Source of the DNA: an uncultured bacterium
GTDB taxonomy: Bacteria > Bacillota > Clostridia > Oscillospirales > Oscillospiraceae
Length of the DNA stretch: 44,225 nt
Direction of reading: 5' to 3'
Assembly (NCBI GenBank): GCA_946548895.1
Contig: CAMNQF010000030.1
Coordinates: 1 to 44,225, forward strand
Shown here one piece after another: positions 24,888-33,523 of the stretch. The first letter of the stretch is position 1. Every line of letters starts with the position of its first letter. The notes under the pieces were generated by a model that made no database searches, had not been told where the DNA came from, and worked only from the letters and a program-made list of their open reading frames with translations. The translations under genes and the position numbers were made by a program.

Positions 24888-27800
24888 GAATGGCGGGACA
24901 GCGGACATGGGCGCTTCGCGGCAAGACGGGATCAATGAAAAGCAGAAAAGGCTGACGGTGGCCTTCGGCCTGTGGGGCGGGGTAATCATCGCGGCGATTT
25001 TGCTGGTGACAACGGTATGGGTGCTGGGCAGCGCCAGGGCGGGTACCAGCCAGGCGGTCTCCAAGGTGAGCGAGTTCTACCTGGAGGAGCTGGCCGGGCG
25101 CAGGGCCCGGGTGGTGTCCGAGCGGCTGAAAAGCGGCTTCAGCTACATGGGGAAGGCCATTGACATATTGGAGGCCTCCGACCTGGCGTCTCAGGATGCC
25201 CTGCGGCAGTACCTGGGGAAGATTGAACGGCTGTATGGGGTGGATAAGTTCGCCATGGTGGACGCCAACGGCATCGTCTACACCGAGCACAGCACCACCT
25301 CCGGCCTGAGCCGGTATCCCTTCCTGGCCCAGGAGCTGACAGAGCCGGTGCTGGTGATGTCCAACCTCTACGGGGCGAAGAAGCAGGTCATTCAGGCCAT
25401 CCCCGTGGAGGGGGTCTACTTCCGGGGGGTGGAGATGCGGGCGTGCTTCATCCAGGTCAATATCACCGAGATGCTGGAGGCCCTCGCCCTGGAGAGCGGC
25501 GACAATGAGACCTACTGCAACATTTACTACCGCAACGGAGAGAGCCTGACCAACAGCGGCTTCGGCTACCTCACTTCGAGGGACAACATCCTGACCGCCC
25601 TGGGGAGTGCCGTGATGGAGCCCGGCTCCAGCCTGGAGCAGCTCATCAACGATTTTTCCAGCGGCGCCCCGGGGCAGATCTCCTTCCGCTATGAGGGAAT
25701 CCGGGAGGACCTGTGCTACCGCCCGGTGGAGGGCACCGATTGGATGCTCACCATCCTCATCCGGGACAACGTCATCAGCGAGCAGATCGGCTCCATCAGC
25801 ACGGGCATGATGCGGCGCAGCGTCATCCAGATTACCGTGACGGTGCTGTCCATGCTGGGGGTGTTCCTGGGCCTGATCTGGCAGTCCCGGCGGAGCGACA
25901 AGCTCTTGCTGGAGCGGGAGAGGGCGGACGGGGACCGCATCCGGGCCGCCTACGCCCAGATCGAGCGGGAGCAGACCGCCATGGGGATGATCCACGCCGC
26001 CATGGGCTCCGGACAGTGGGGCATGGAGTTTGACGAAAACGCCAACATGGTGTCATGCACCTGGTCGGACGTGTTTCGGAATATGCTGGGCTACGAGAGC
26101 GAGGAGGACTTTCCCAACCTGCTGGAGTCCTGGTCGGAGCTGCTCCACGAGGAGGACCGGGACCGGGTGCTGGACGCCTATTGGGCCGCCGTGCGGGATT
26201 ACACCGGCGGCACCATCTATGACGTGGAGTACCGCCTGTTCACCAGGCACGCCGGCTGGCGCTGGTTCCACGCCGCCGGGCGGCTGTCCCGGCGGGAGGA
26301 CGGCTCCCCTATCACCTTTGTGGGCCTGTTTGTGGACATAGACGACAATAAGCGGATGGCGGCCCAGCTGGAGGAGCAAAAGATCGACCTCCAGGACGCC
26401 CTGGCGGCGGCCCAGCACGCCAACCGCGCCAAGACCACCTTCCTCAACAATATGTCCCACGACATCCGCACCCCCATGAACGCCATCATTGGCTTCACCT
26501 CCCTGGCCGCCGCCCACATCGACAACACCGAGCAGGTCCAGGACTACTTGGCCAAAATCACCACCTCCAGCAACCACCTGCTCAGTCTTATCAACGATGT
26601 GCTGGACATGAGCCGCATTGAGAGCGGGAAGATGAAGATTGAGGAAAAGGAGACTTCCCTGCCCGAGATCATGCACGACCTGAAAACCATCGTCCAGTCG
26701 GACATTGCCTCCAAGCAGCTGGAATTCTACATCGACACGGCGGACGTGGTGAACGAGCACGTGCTGTGCGACAAGCTGCGGCTGAACCAGGTGCTGCTCA
26801 ACCTGTTGAGCAACGCCATGAAATTCACCATGCCCGGGGGCATTGTCAGCGTCCGGGTCATTCAGAGGGGCGGGGCCCCGGAGGGATGGGCCTCCTACGA
26901 CTTCCAGGTGAAGGACACCGGCATCGGCATGAGCCGGGAGTTCCTGGCCCACGTGTTTGACCCCTTTGAGCGGGAGCGGTCCAGCACGGTCAGCGGCATC
27001 CAGGGTACGGGGCTGGGCATGGCCATCACCAAAAACATTGTGGACATGATGGGCGGCACCATCTCCGTGGCCAGCGAGGAGGGCAAGGGGGCCACCTTCA
27101 CGGTGTCCCTCCGATTCCGGGTCTGCTCCGGCCCGGTGCGGCAGGAGGAGATCCCCCAGCTGAAAGGCCTGCGGGCCCTGGTGGCTGACGACGATTTCAA
27201 TACCTGTTCCAGCGTGACCAAAATGCTGTCCACCGTGGGGCTGCGGCCCGACTGGACCACCTCCGGCAAGGAGGCGGTGCTGCGCGCCAAGCTGGCCTGG
27301 GAGCAGGGGGACGAGTACGCCGCTTTTATCATCGACTGGCTCATGCCGGACATGAACGGCATCGAGGTGGTCCGGCGGATACGGGCCATCATCGGCGAGG
27401 AGAAGCCCATCATCATCCTCACGGCCTACGACTGGTCGGACATTGAGGAGGAGGCCCGGGACGCGGGCGTCACCGCGTTCTGTTCCAAGCCCATCTTTTT
27501 GTCGGAGCTGCGGGAGCTGCTGGAATCGCCCTTTGCCCCCCGGGAGGAGGCGGAGGATAAGGCGGAGGAGCCCGCCTCTTTCCAGGGGAAGAAGATCCTG
27601 CTGGTGGAGGATAACGAGCTGAACCAAGAGATTGCCGTGGAAATCCTCCAGAACGCCGGCTTCGTGGTGGAGGTGGCGGACGACGGCGGAACCGCCGTGG
27701 AGCGGATGCGGGCGGCGGCGCCGGGCCAGTACGACCTGATCCTCATGGATATCCAGATGCCCATTATGGACGGCTATGAGGCCACCCGGCGGATCAGGGA

Positions 27801-27972
27801 GCTGGACGACCCCCAGGTCGCGGGGATTCCCATTATCGCCATGACGGCCAACGCCTTTGACGAGGACCGCAAGGCGGCGCTGGAGGCGGGGATGAACGGG
27901 CACATCGCCAAGCCCATCGACGTCCCCAGGCTGATGGAGCTGCTGGAGGATATTTTGGGGGCAAAACTTTAA
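24871..27972 (+). CDS. Hybrid sensor histidine kinase with extracellular sensor, PAS and two receiver domains
   Basis: A 1033-residue membrane kinase. Order: helix 30-52, extracellular Cache-like region to about 312, helix 317-335, PAS about 370-495, HisKA with phospho-acceptor His530 ([16 protein letters not shown]), HATPase with N box [18 protein letters not shown] and GTGLGMAIT, receiver 1 with Asp822 ([11 protein letters not shown]), receiver 2 from about 908 with Asp960 ([15 protein letters not shown]). There is no Hpt or DNA-binding output domain, so a separate partner must exist elsewhere. The start could also be ATG 24907. It is coupled to the preceding binding protein, which probably senses the stimulus. 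Confidence 0.9.
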   Translation: MAKSIENGGTADMGASRQDGINEKQKRLTVAFGLWGGVIIAAILLVTTVWVLGSARAGTSQAVSKVSEFYLEELAGRRARVVSERLKSGFSYMGKAIDILEASDLASQDALRQYLGKIERLYGVDKFAMVDANGIVYTEHSTTSGLSRYPFLAQELTEPVLVMSNLYGAKKQVIQAIPVEGVYFRGVEMRACFIQVNITEMLEALALESGDNETYCNIYYRNGESLTNSGFGYLTSRDNILTALGSAVMEPGSSLEQLINDFSSGAPGQISFRYEGIREDLCYRPVEGTDWMLTILIRDNVISEQIGSISTGMMRRSVIQITVTVLSMLGVFLGLIWQSRRSDKLLLERERADGDRIRAAYAQIEREQTAMGMIHAAMGSGQWGMEFDENANMVSCTWSDVFRNMLGYESEEDFPNLLESWSELLHEEDRDRVLDAYWAAVRDYTGGTIYDVEYRLFTRHAGWRWFHAAGRLSRREDGSPITFVGLFVDIDDNKRMAAQLEEQKIDLQDALAAAQHANRAKTTFLNNMSHDIRTPMNAIIGFTSLAAAHIDNTEQVQDYLAKITTSSNHLLSLINDVLDMSRIESGKMKIEEKETSLPEIMHDLKTIVQSDIASKQLEFYIDTADVVNEHVLCDKLRLNQVLLNLLSNAMKFTMPGGIVSVRVIQRGGAPEGWASYDFQVKDTGIGMSREFLAHVFDPFERERSSTVSGIQGTGLGMAITKNIVDMMGGTISVASEEGKGATFTVSLRFRVCSGPVRQEEIPQLKGLRALVADDDFNTCSSVTKMLSTVGLRPDWTTSGKEAVLRAKLAWEQGDEYAAFIIDWLMPDMNGIEVVRRIRAIIGEEKPIIILTAYDWSDIEEEARDAGVTAFCSKPIFLSELRELLESPFAPREEAEDKAEEPASFQGKKILLVEDNELNQEIAVEILQNAGFVVEVADDGGTAVERMRAAAPGQYDLILMDIQMPIMDGYEATRRIRELDDPQVAGIPIIAMTANAFDEDRKAALEAGMNGHIAKPIDVPRLMELLEDILGAKL

Positions 27973-27998
27973 TCGGCGCGCGGTTTTGCGCAAAAAAC

Positions 27999-28032
27999 AG
28001 GGCGCGTCCCCGGATATTCGGGGACGCGCCCT
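27999..28032. terminator. Shared terminator between the hybrid kinase and GH25 genes
   Basis: 14-bp perfect stem AGGGCGCGTCCCCG/CGGGGACGCGCCCT with 6-nt loop. The minus strand continues TGTTTTTTG (good U-tail); the plus strand continues TCTGCGTT (weak). Confidence 0.85.
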
Positions 28033-28039
28033 TCTGCGT

Positions 28040-29470
28040 TCAAGGGAGGGCGGGGGAGGTTTGGCCCGGCTGGGAGGGGTCCGCCGGCAGGGCGCCGGAG
28101 GGGCCGGGCACGCCGCCGGTGGGGAGGGGATCGGGCTCCGACGGCTTGGGGTAGGGCACAAAGCACAGGTTCATGTCCACGCTGGAGGTGATGCCGGCCA
28201 CGTTCCCCTTGGAGGAGTACTGCCACATCTGGAAATCGTAAATGCAGGCGGGGGCGTCGGCGTACTCGGCGTACCAGAAGTCAAACTGGGTCAGCTTGGA
28301 CAAGTCCATTTTTACATAGCCGCAGTAGTCGTTGAAATACACCATGGGCTGGTAGCCCGCGTCGGCCACCCGCTGGCAGAAGGCGGCGACGCACTCGGTG
28401 ATGACGCTGGCGTCCACTCCGTAGGCCCGGGAGTTTTTGCCCCCCAGGTATTCCCAGTCGCACACCACGGGGTAGGTGATGTACTGCCGGTAGGGCTCCA
28501 CCATGGCCAGGAACATATCGGCCTCTTCAATGGCCTCCTCCACGGTGATGGCATTGGAGAAGAAGTAGGCCCCCACGTCCAGGCCGGCGGCGATGGCCCC
28601 CTGCATATTGCGGTGGAAATAGGAATCCTCAAACAGCAGGCCGGAGCCGTAGGTGCGGTTGCCCGCCCGGATAATGGCAAAATCGATACCGTCCCGGGCC
28701 ACGGCGTTCCAGTCGATGTCCTGCTTGTGGCCGGACACATCCACGCCCCGGACAAAATAGCCGCCGGAATAGGACGCCCGGCCCTGTTCGTCTATGGAGA
28801 ACTGCTCCGGGGTGAAGGCGGCGGGGGGCACATCCTCCAGCACGTCCAGCCAGTAGTTGCTGAACCGCATCATGCCCTGGGTGGCGTCCACGTTCATCAT
28901 GCGCCACACCACAGTGGCCATTTCCTCCCGGGTGATGGGCTGGTCGGGGTAGAACCAGCGGTTTCCGTCCGGCTCCACGGTGCCCTCCATGATGCCCTTC
29001 TCGAACAGCTCCACCACATAGCCGTCGCCGCAGTCGATGTAGGGGCTCTCGCCGGAGATGTCGGTGAGGTCCAGCGCCCGGGCGGCCATCCGGGCCACGT
29101 TCAGCCGGGTGGGGGCCTCGTCCAGGCTGGCCTCGTCGAAGGACCACACTAGCTGGTTGTCCAGGGCCGGCTGGATATACGGGTATGCCCAGTGCTGTTC
29201 CGGGTCCCGCTCCGGGTCCTCCACCCCCACGGCCAGCAGGATCAGCTTAAAGGCCTCTCCCCAGGTGACGTTTCCCTGGCGCTGGAAGGTGCCGTCGGGG
29301 TAGCCCCCCACCACGCCCTGGGTGTACAGGTCGTAGACATAGGAAAAGGACCAGTGGTCCGCGGGCAGGTCGGCAAAGGGGGAGAGCTGGCCGGGGTCGG
29401 CCATGGCGGTGGTGCTGGAACTGACGGCCATCAGAAGGGCCAGCAGCAGGACGGCGGCGCGTTTTTTCAT
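28040..29470 (-). CDS. Secreted GH25 lysozyme with N-terminal S-layer homology domains
   Basis: A 476-residue exported cell-wall hydrolase. Signal peptide KKRAAVLLLALLMAVSSSTTAMA; about three SLH-like repeats to residue 210 (PFADLPADHWSFSYVYDLYTQGVVGGYPDGTFQ; WFYPDQPITREEMATVVWRMM) that would hold it to secondary wall polymer; then a GH25 muramidase domain starting RGVDVSGHKQDIDWNAV with FAIIRAG and the active-site VVCDWEYL. The C-terminal tail is Pro/Ser-rich. It may act in wall remodelling or competitor lysis. Divergent from the DUF6019-like operon. Confidence 0.92.
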   Translation of the reverse strand: MKKRAAVLLLALLMAVSSSTTAMADPGQLSPFADLPADHWSFSYVYDLYTQGVVGGYPDGTFQRQGNVTWGEAFKLILLAVGVEDPERDPEQHWAYPYIQPALDNQLVWSFDEASLDEAPTRLNVARMAARALDLTDISGESPYIDCGDGYVVELFEKGIMEGTVEPDGNRWFYPDQPITREEMATVVWRMMNVDATQGMMRFSNYWLDVLEDVPPAAFTPEQFSIDEQGRASYSGGYFVRGVDVSGHKQDIDWNAVARDGIDFAIIRAGNRTYGSGLLFEDSYFHRNMQGAIAAGLDVGAYFFSNAITVEEAIEEADMFLAMVEPYRQYITYPVVCDWEYLGGKNSRAYGVDASVITECVAAFCQRVADAGYQPMVYFNDYCGYVKMDLSKLTQFDFWYAEYADAPACIYDFQMWQYSSKGNVAGITSSVDMNLCFVPYPKPSEPDPLPTGGVPGPSGALPADPSQPGQTSPALP

Positions 29471-29514
29471 AGGGTACTCCTTTTCTCACGGGGGCGGATT
29501 GTGTTGTGCCTTCC

Positions 29515-29543
29515 ATTTTACATAATTCGACACGTTCTGACAA
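29515..29543 (-). promoter_or_regulatory. Promoter of the GH25 lysozyme gene
   Basis: Minus-strand -35 TTGTCA (29538-29543), 17-bp spacer, -10 TAAAAT (29515-29520). The -35 itself contains the TTGTC motif repeated in the facing operon promoter. Confidence 0.7.
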
Positions 29544-29589
29544 CCCCCGGGGAAAATTTAACAACTTAGAAAAATTTCTGAAACACCCC

Positions 29590-29618
29590 TTGACAGGGGG
29601 TGGAAGCTGTGGTATTCT
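29590..29618 (+). promoter_or_regulatory. Promoter of the HTH-DUF3169 operon
   Basis: -35 TTGACA (29590-29595), 17-bp spacer, -10 TATTCT (29613-29618). Transcription should start near 29625, within the first operator palindrome. Confidence 0.75.
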
Positions 29619-29623
29619 CTGAA

Positions 29624-29672
29624 TGACAAATAAAGTTGTCAAATAGGCAAAGAGACTTGTCAAAACGACAAG
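29624..29672 (+). promoter_or_regulatory. Tandem TTGTC/GACAA operator palindromes
   Basis: TGACAA-6-TTGTCA (29624-29641) covers the start site, and CTTGTC-5-GACAAG (29656-29672) follows. A further GTCA lies at 29680. Likely binding sites for the HTH regulator encoded downstream (29901-30119), implying autoregulation; inferred from position and symmetry. Confidence 0.6.
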
Positions 29673-29696
29673 GGAACCTGTCAGGAGGAAACGGCA

Positions 29697-29885
29697 ATGA
29701 TTTGGAGTGAACTGGGAATCAGCGGCGGGACGGCGCTGATCGTGCTGTGCGCGCTGTACTTTGTGGTCAAGTGGGCGGTGCGCAACGGAATTCAGGAGGC
29801 CCACGGGCGGATGGCCGGGGAGAAGCCGGGCGGGCTCCGGGGGCTCTGGAACGCCGTCATATCAGAGGAGACCACATCCGAGTGA
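29697..29885 (+). CDS. Small single-helix membrane protein (DUF6019-like)
   Basis: A 62-residue protein with one membrane helix (GGTALIVLCALYFVVKWAVRNGI) followed by a charged tail. The YFVVKWAVRNGIxEA segment resembles the DUF6019 family of small Clostridia proteins; that match is from memory. A strong AGGAGGAA site precedes ATG 29697. First gene of the HTH-DUF3169 operon, 15 nt before the regulator. Function unknown. Confidence 0.75.
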   Translation: MIWSELGISGGTALIVLCALYFVVKWAVRNGIQEAHGRMAGEKPGGLRGLWNAVISEETTSE

Positions 29886-29900
29886 GAAGGGGGCGCGGTG

Positions 29901-30119
29901 ATGCTGAGAAACCGCTTGAAGGAGCGCCGGGCGGCGCTGGGGGTCAACCAGCAGGAGCTGGGGCGGATGGCCGGGGTGTCCCGGCAGACCATCAGCCTGA
30001 TTGAGCGGGGGGACTACTCCCCGTCGGTGACGCTGGCCCTCACCCTGGCGAAGATCTGCGGGGTGACGGTGGAGGACATCTTCATTCTGGAGGAGGAGAA
30101 CGATGAAAAACAACAATGA
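29901..30119 (+). CDS. Xre/Cro-type HTH regulator
   Basis: A 72-residue DNA-binding protein that is almost entirely a helix-turn-helix domain (NRLKERRAALGVNQQELGRMAGVSRQTISLIERGDYSPSVTLALTLAKICGVTVEDIF). This compact YozG/SinR-like type usually pairs with a DUF2178/DUF3169 membrane protein, as here. ATG 29901 is favoured over GTG 29898 on spacing from the GGGGG site. It overlaps the DUF3169 gene by 17 bp. It probably binds the palindromes at 29624-29672. Confidence 0.9.
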   Translation: MLRNRLKERRAALGVNQQELGRMAGVSRQTISLIERGDYSPSVTLALTLAKICGVTVEDIFILEEENDEKQQ

Positions 30120-30903
30120 CCCCATCCGGCAGGAAAACAAAAGGGCCCTGCCCAAATTTGTCCTGATTTCGGTGGGCGGGATGATTCTGGGGGCCGTTTT
30201 GGGCGTTGCCCTGGTGTTTCTGAACGTAGAAAACTTTGCGGACACGCTTGACTCCGCGGGGCGGCTTTTTGCCGTCCATGGGGCCCCGTGGCTGCTGATG
30301 GCCCTGCCCCTTGTGGAGCTGGCCCTGTGTCTGCCCATCTATTTCAGCGCCAAAAAGCAGTTTGCGCGTTGGGACGGCGAAGATGAGAACGCCAGCAATG
30401 AGATGGAGACGAAGCTGTCTGTGTGCCTTTGGATCACCAGCATGGCCACCATCCTGGATTTTTTCCTGGCCGCGGCACAGTTTTCCGGCTTCATTGAGAT
30501 GGAGGGGAACCCCATGAGGGGGTCTCCGATCAATTTTTTCGGCGGGCTGGGAGGATTCCTGGTGACGCTGTATGTCAGCGCGGTGCTTCAGCAGAAGCTG
30601 GTGGATGCGACGAAACGGATGAACCCGGAAAAGCACGGCTCCGTGTATGACACCAAGTTCCATAAAAAGTGGATGGAGAGCTGCGACGAGGCAGAGCGGG
30701 CCGTCATCGGCCAGTGCGCGTTTAAGGCGTATCAGGCTATGAGCATGAGCTGCCTGATTCTGTGGGCCGTGCTGGGGCTGGGCGGGATGTTTTTCAGCTG
30801 GGGCTTTATGCCCGCCATGACCGTCTGTATCATCTGGGGAGTGGGCCAAACGGTGTATTCCTACTGGTGCCTCAAGCTGGGCAAGCCCGGCGGCAAGATG
30901 TAG
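30103..30903 (+). CDS. DUF3169 family membrane protein
   Basis: A 266-residue protein with about six membrane helices (FVLISVGGMILGAVLGVALVF; WLLMALPLVELALCLPIYF; LWITSMATILDFFLAAAQF; LGGFLVTLYVSAVL; LILWAVLGLGGMFFSWGF; a final one near VCIIWGVGQTV). The DUF3169 signature region is ATKRMNPEKHGSVYDTKFHKKWMESCDEAE. It is coupled to the HTH gene by overlap. No biochemical role is known. GGAGGAGGAG precedes the ATG. Confidence 0.87.
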   Translation: MKNNNDPIRQENKRALPKFVLISVGGMILGAVLGVALVFLNVENFADTLDSAGRLFAVHGAPWLLMALPLVELALCLPIYFSAKKQFARWDGEDENASNEMETKLSVCLWITSMATILDFFLAAAQFSGFIEMEGNPMRGSPINFFGGLGGFLVTLYVSAVLQQKLVDATKRMNPEKHGSVYDTKFHKKWMESCDEAERAVIGQCAFKAYQAMSMSCLILWAVLGLGGMFFSWGFMPAMTVCIIWGVGQTVYSYWCLKLGKPGGKM

Positions 30904-30950
30904 GGTGAAACGGGAGCATGGAGGAGAACATCCACAAGGAGGTCAAAAAA

Positions 30951-31151
30951 ATGCGAAAATGTCTCAGGTGCGGGTCCGAGATGCAGGAGGGCTGCACGGT
31001 GAAGGTGGAGGGCGCGGGCTACGGCGTGGTGCTGTCCACGGAGGAGAACAAGCTTTTCAGCGGGCGCATCGGGAAGCCCAGGGTGGCCATCTGTCCCCAA
31101 TGCGGCGAGGTGTCCCTCTATCTGGACGACGTGGACAGGCTGAACCGCTGA
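30951..31151 (+). CDS. Small zinc-ribbon protein
   Basis: A 66-residue protein with two Cys pairs, CLRCG near the start and CPQCG near the end, forming a single zinc ribbon around a beta-rich middle. Similar proteins in Firmicutes are annotated as nucleic-acid-binding without proof. ATG 30951 has AGGAGGTC 6 nt upstream; the upstream in-frame ATG 30918 lacks such a site. Last gene of the operon, followed by a terminator. Confidence 0.8.
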   Translation: MRKCLRCGSEMQEGCTVKVEGAGYGVVLSTEENKLFSGRIGKPRVAICPQCGEVSLYLDDVDRLNR

Positions 31152-31160
31152 AGAAAAAAG

Positions 31161-31197
31161 ACCGCTCCGCCAAGTACGGCGGGGCGGTTGATTTTTT
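31161..31197 (+). terminator. Terminator of the HTH-DUF3169 operon
   Basis: 11-bp stem ACCGCTCCGCC/GGCGGGGCGGT with one T-G pair, 6-nt loop, then TGATTTTTT. Confidence 0.85.
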
Positions 31198-31244
31198 GGT
31201 CGAAATCAGGTAGAATGGAGGTCCAGCGGAAACGGGGTAAGGTC

Positions 31245-31417
31245 CTTCCTTTTTTTCTGAAGAAAGAAAAGGAAGCGAAAAGAAAGACTTTAAACTGTTT
31301 CTATATAAGGTTCTGCCGTATATAGGCGTAAAAACGAAATGATTTGCGCTCCTTCCGGCGGAGATTGCCTGAAAGTTTCTTTTTGCCCCGCTTTTTCTTT
31401 ACAAAAGAAAAAGCGGG
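31245..31417. repeat. MITE-like element with terminal inverted repeats (non-coding)
   Basis: The left end (31245-31290) and right end (31372-31417) are inverted copies of one T/A-rich sequence of the form AAAGTyTTTTT..TTCCTTTTTCTTT..AGAAAAAGGAA. Each end is itself a hairpin: CTTCCTTTT/AAAAGGAAG at 31245-31275 and a perfect 14-bp stem CCCGCTTTTTCTTT at 31387-31417. About 80 bp of non-coding sequence lies between. No transposase is present. It separates the zinc-ribbon gene from dnaD; base composition contrasts with the GC-rich surroundings. Confidence 0.6.
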
Positions 31418-31452
31418 CCGCCGGAGGCAAAAACGGAAAGGGGGTGCGGGCG

Positions 31453-32418
31453 GTGTCCGCGCTGCTGCTGCCCAACGAAATACTGTCCATGTCCGCCCAG
31501 GCGGCCCGGCTGCTGGTGGAGTCCGGCGACGGGGACGGGGCGCTGCTGTACCTGGCCCTGCTGGAGTGCGGCGGGGACCAGGGCAGGGCCTCCGCCCGCC
31601 TGCGCTGGGAGGACGGGCGGCTGTATCCCGCGTGGCAGCGGCTGGCCGCCCTGGGGCTGGCCCAGCCCCCCCAGGACGCCCCCCCTCCGTCCCCCCAGCC
31701 GGATGCCCGCCCGCCCGAGTACACCCGGGGGGACGTGGCCGCCGCCCTGGAAAAGGAGCCGGAGTTCCGGGGGCTGTGCCGGGAGATGGAGGGGATGCTG
31801 GGCCGGGTGTTCACCGACAGCGACCTGCGCTGCCTGTACACCATGTACGACCATCTGGGCCTGAGCGTTGAGGTGATCCTGCTGCTCACCGGCTGGACGG
31901 TCCGCCGGGAGCGGCGGCGGAAAAACAACCCCGCCGCCTGTCCCCGGATGCCCCAGATCCAGAGAGAGGCGTTCAAATGGAAGCGGCTGGGGGTGGACAC
32001 CCTGGACCGGGCGGAGGGCTACCTCCGCCGCCAGGAGGCGGTGGACCAGCGGGAGTGGGAGATCCTCCAGGCGGTGGGTGTGCCGGAGCGCCGCCCCGCC
32101 GTGGAAAAGGAGCGGGAGTTTATCTCCGCCTGGGTGGAGATGGGCCTGAGCGGGGAGCTCATCCGGCTGGCCTACGAGCGCACCGTCTACCAGAAAAAAG
32201 AGATGAGCTGGCCCTATATGAACAAAATTTTGCAGTCCTGGCACAAGGCGGGATACCAGACCGCCGCCCAGGTGGAGGCGGGGGACCGCCCCCCCCAGCG
32301 GCAGAGCAGGCCCGCTCCGGGACAGCCCCGGGACTTCCAGCCCAGCCAGGAGCGCATTCAGAAAAACAACGACTGGCTGGATCAATTCTTAGAGGAGCAG
32401 AAGAAGGGAGGAAGCTGA
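31453..32418 (+). CDS. DnaD-domain replication protein
   Basis: A 321-residue protein with N-terminal winged-helix-like region and one or two DnaD/DnaB2 domains (EPEFRGLCREMEGMLGRVFTDSDLRCLYTMYDHLGLSVEVILLLTGW; EFISAWVEMGLSGELIRLAYERTVYQKKEMSWPYMNKILQSWHKAGY with the YxxxI motif). Such proteins help load the replicative helicase during primosome assembly. GTG 31453 is chosen because GGAAAGGGGG lies 8 nt upstream; frames further upstream run through the repeat element. Stop and next start are 1 nt apart. Confidence 0.85.
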   Translation: MSALLLPNEILSMSAQAARLLVESGDGDGALLYLALLECGGDQGRASARLRWEDGRLYPAWQRLAALGLAQPPQDAPPPSPQPDARPPEYTRGDVAAALEKEPEFRGLCREMEGMLGRVFTDSDLRCLYTMYDHLGLSVEVILLLTGWTVRRERRRKNNPAACPRMPQIQREAFKWKRLGVDTLDRAEGYLRRQEAVDQREWEILQAVGVPERRPAVEKEREFISAWVEMGLSGELIRLAYERTVYQKKEMSWPYMNKILQSWHKAGYQTAAQVEAGDRPPQRQSRPAPGQPRDFQPSQERIQKNNDWLDQFLEEQKKGGS

Positions 32419-32419
32419 A

Positions 32420-33421
32420 TTGGCCTATGAACCTACTGTGATGCGGCGCGCGCTGGCCAGCCTGGAGCGCCGCCGGGACAGCCTGGAGCGCCGGCGGTAT
32501 CAGCTGGAGCGGGAGCTGTACGCCAAGGAGCCCCGCCTGCGGGAGGTGGACGCCGCCCTGCGGGGGACCATGGCGGACCTGGCGCTGCTGGCCACAGGGA
32601 AGAAGCCCGTAGCCCCGGACGGCCCGGAGATCGACGCCATCCGCGCCCGGAATGAGGACCTGCAGCGGGAGCGTACCGCCCTGCTGGCGGGGCTGGGTTA
32701 CGGCCCGGATGCCCTGGACGAGGTCCCCGCCTGCCCCCGGTGCGGCGACAGGGGCTGGGTGGACGGGGGGATGTGCGCCTGCTTGAAGGAGCTGTGCGCC
32801 CAGGAGCAGATGAATGCCCTCACCGCCCTGCTGAACCTCACCGAGGAGCAGGACTTTGACCGCCTGCGGCTGGACGTGTACAGCGACCGGCCCTGGCAGG
32901 GCCGGAACCGGTCCCCCCGGGAGAACATGAGCCGGGTGGTCCAGGTGTGCGAGGGCTACGCCAGGCAGTTTCCCCGGTATCCGCTGAAAAACCTGCTGCT
33001 GTCCGGGGGCACCGGCTTAGGCAAGACCTTCCTGTCCGGCTGCATCGCCCGGGAGGTGGCCAGCCGGGGGTATTCCGTGGTGTACGACACCGCCATTAAC
33101 CTGTTTGCCGCCTTTGAGACCCGCCGCTTCACCCGGGACGCCGGGGAGGAGCGCCAGGCCCGGGATGTCACCCGGCGGTATCTGGGCTGCGACCTGCTGA
33201 TCCTGGACGACCTGGGCAGCGAGCTCACCACCCCTCTGTCCCAGTCCACCCTGTACGAGGTGGTGAACAGCCGCCTCCAGGGGGAGCGGCATACCATCAT
33301 TTCCACCAACCTGTCCCAGGAGGACATCGCCGCCCGGTATACCCCCCAGCTGGTCTCCCGCGTCGGCGGGCTGTACCAGGAGCTCACCTTTTACGGGGAC
33401 GATCTGCGGCTCCAGCGGTGA
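32420..33421 (+). CDS. DnaC/DnaI-like helicase-loader ATPase
   Basis: A 333-residue AAA+ protein. N-terminal coiled region (about 1-95), a zinc-binding cluster CPRCGDRGWVDGGMCAC (about 106-122), then the ATPase domain with Walker A SGGTGLGKTFLSG, Walker B LLILDDLGSE, sensor-1 HTIISTNLS and arginine-finger region RYTPQLVSRVGG. It should load the DnaB-type helicase with the preceding DnaD protein. Start is TTG 32420, 7 nt after GGGAGGA. A chromosomal rather than phage origin is favoured because no phage genes are nearby. Confidence 0.88.
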   Translation: MAYEPTVMRRALASLERRRDSLERRRYQLERELYAKEPRLREVDAALRGTMADLALLATGKKPVAPDGPEIDAIRARNEDLQRERTALLAGLGYGPDALDEVPACPRCGDRGWVDGGMCACLKELCAQEQMNALTALLNLTEEQDFDRLRLDVYSDRPWQGRNRSPRENMSRVVQVCEGYARQFPRYPLKNLLLSGGTGLGKTFLSGCIAREVASRGYSVVYDTAINLFAAFETRRFTRDAGEERQARDVTRRYLGCDLLILDDLGSELTTPLSQSTLYEVVNSRLQGERHTIISTNLSQEDIAARYTPQLVSRVGGLYQELTFYGDDLRLQR

Positions 33422-33434
33422 AGAAAGGCCGGTG

Positions 33435-33480
33435 CAACCGCCGGTTGACAAGGGTTCCAAGCGCGGTTGGTTGATTTTTT
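33435..33480 (+). terminator. Probable terminator after the DnaI-like gene
   Basis: CAACCGC/GCGGTTG stem (33435-33441, 33463-33469), 21-nt loop, then a T-run at 33475-33480. The T-run lies in the next promoter's -35 region. Confidence 0.45.
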
Positions 33481-33499
33481 CATCCGGCGCGGGTAGGAT
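33471..33499 (+). promoter_or_regulatory. Promoter of the HTH membrane-protein gene
   Basis: -35 TTGATT (33471-33476), 17-bp spacer, -10 TAGGAT (33494-33499), 25 bp before the start codon. Confidence 0.65.
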
Positions 33500-33523
33500 G
33501 GGGCCAGAAAGGAGCGGATGCCC

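Noticed and set aside
31453-33421. Prophage replication module (DnaD plus DnaC-like)
   Set aside because: No integrase, capsid, terminase or lysis genes nearby, and composition matches neighbours; a chromosomal primosome pair is more likely.
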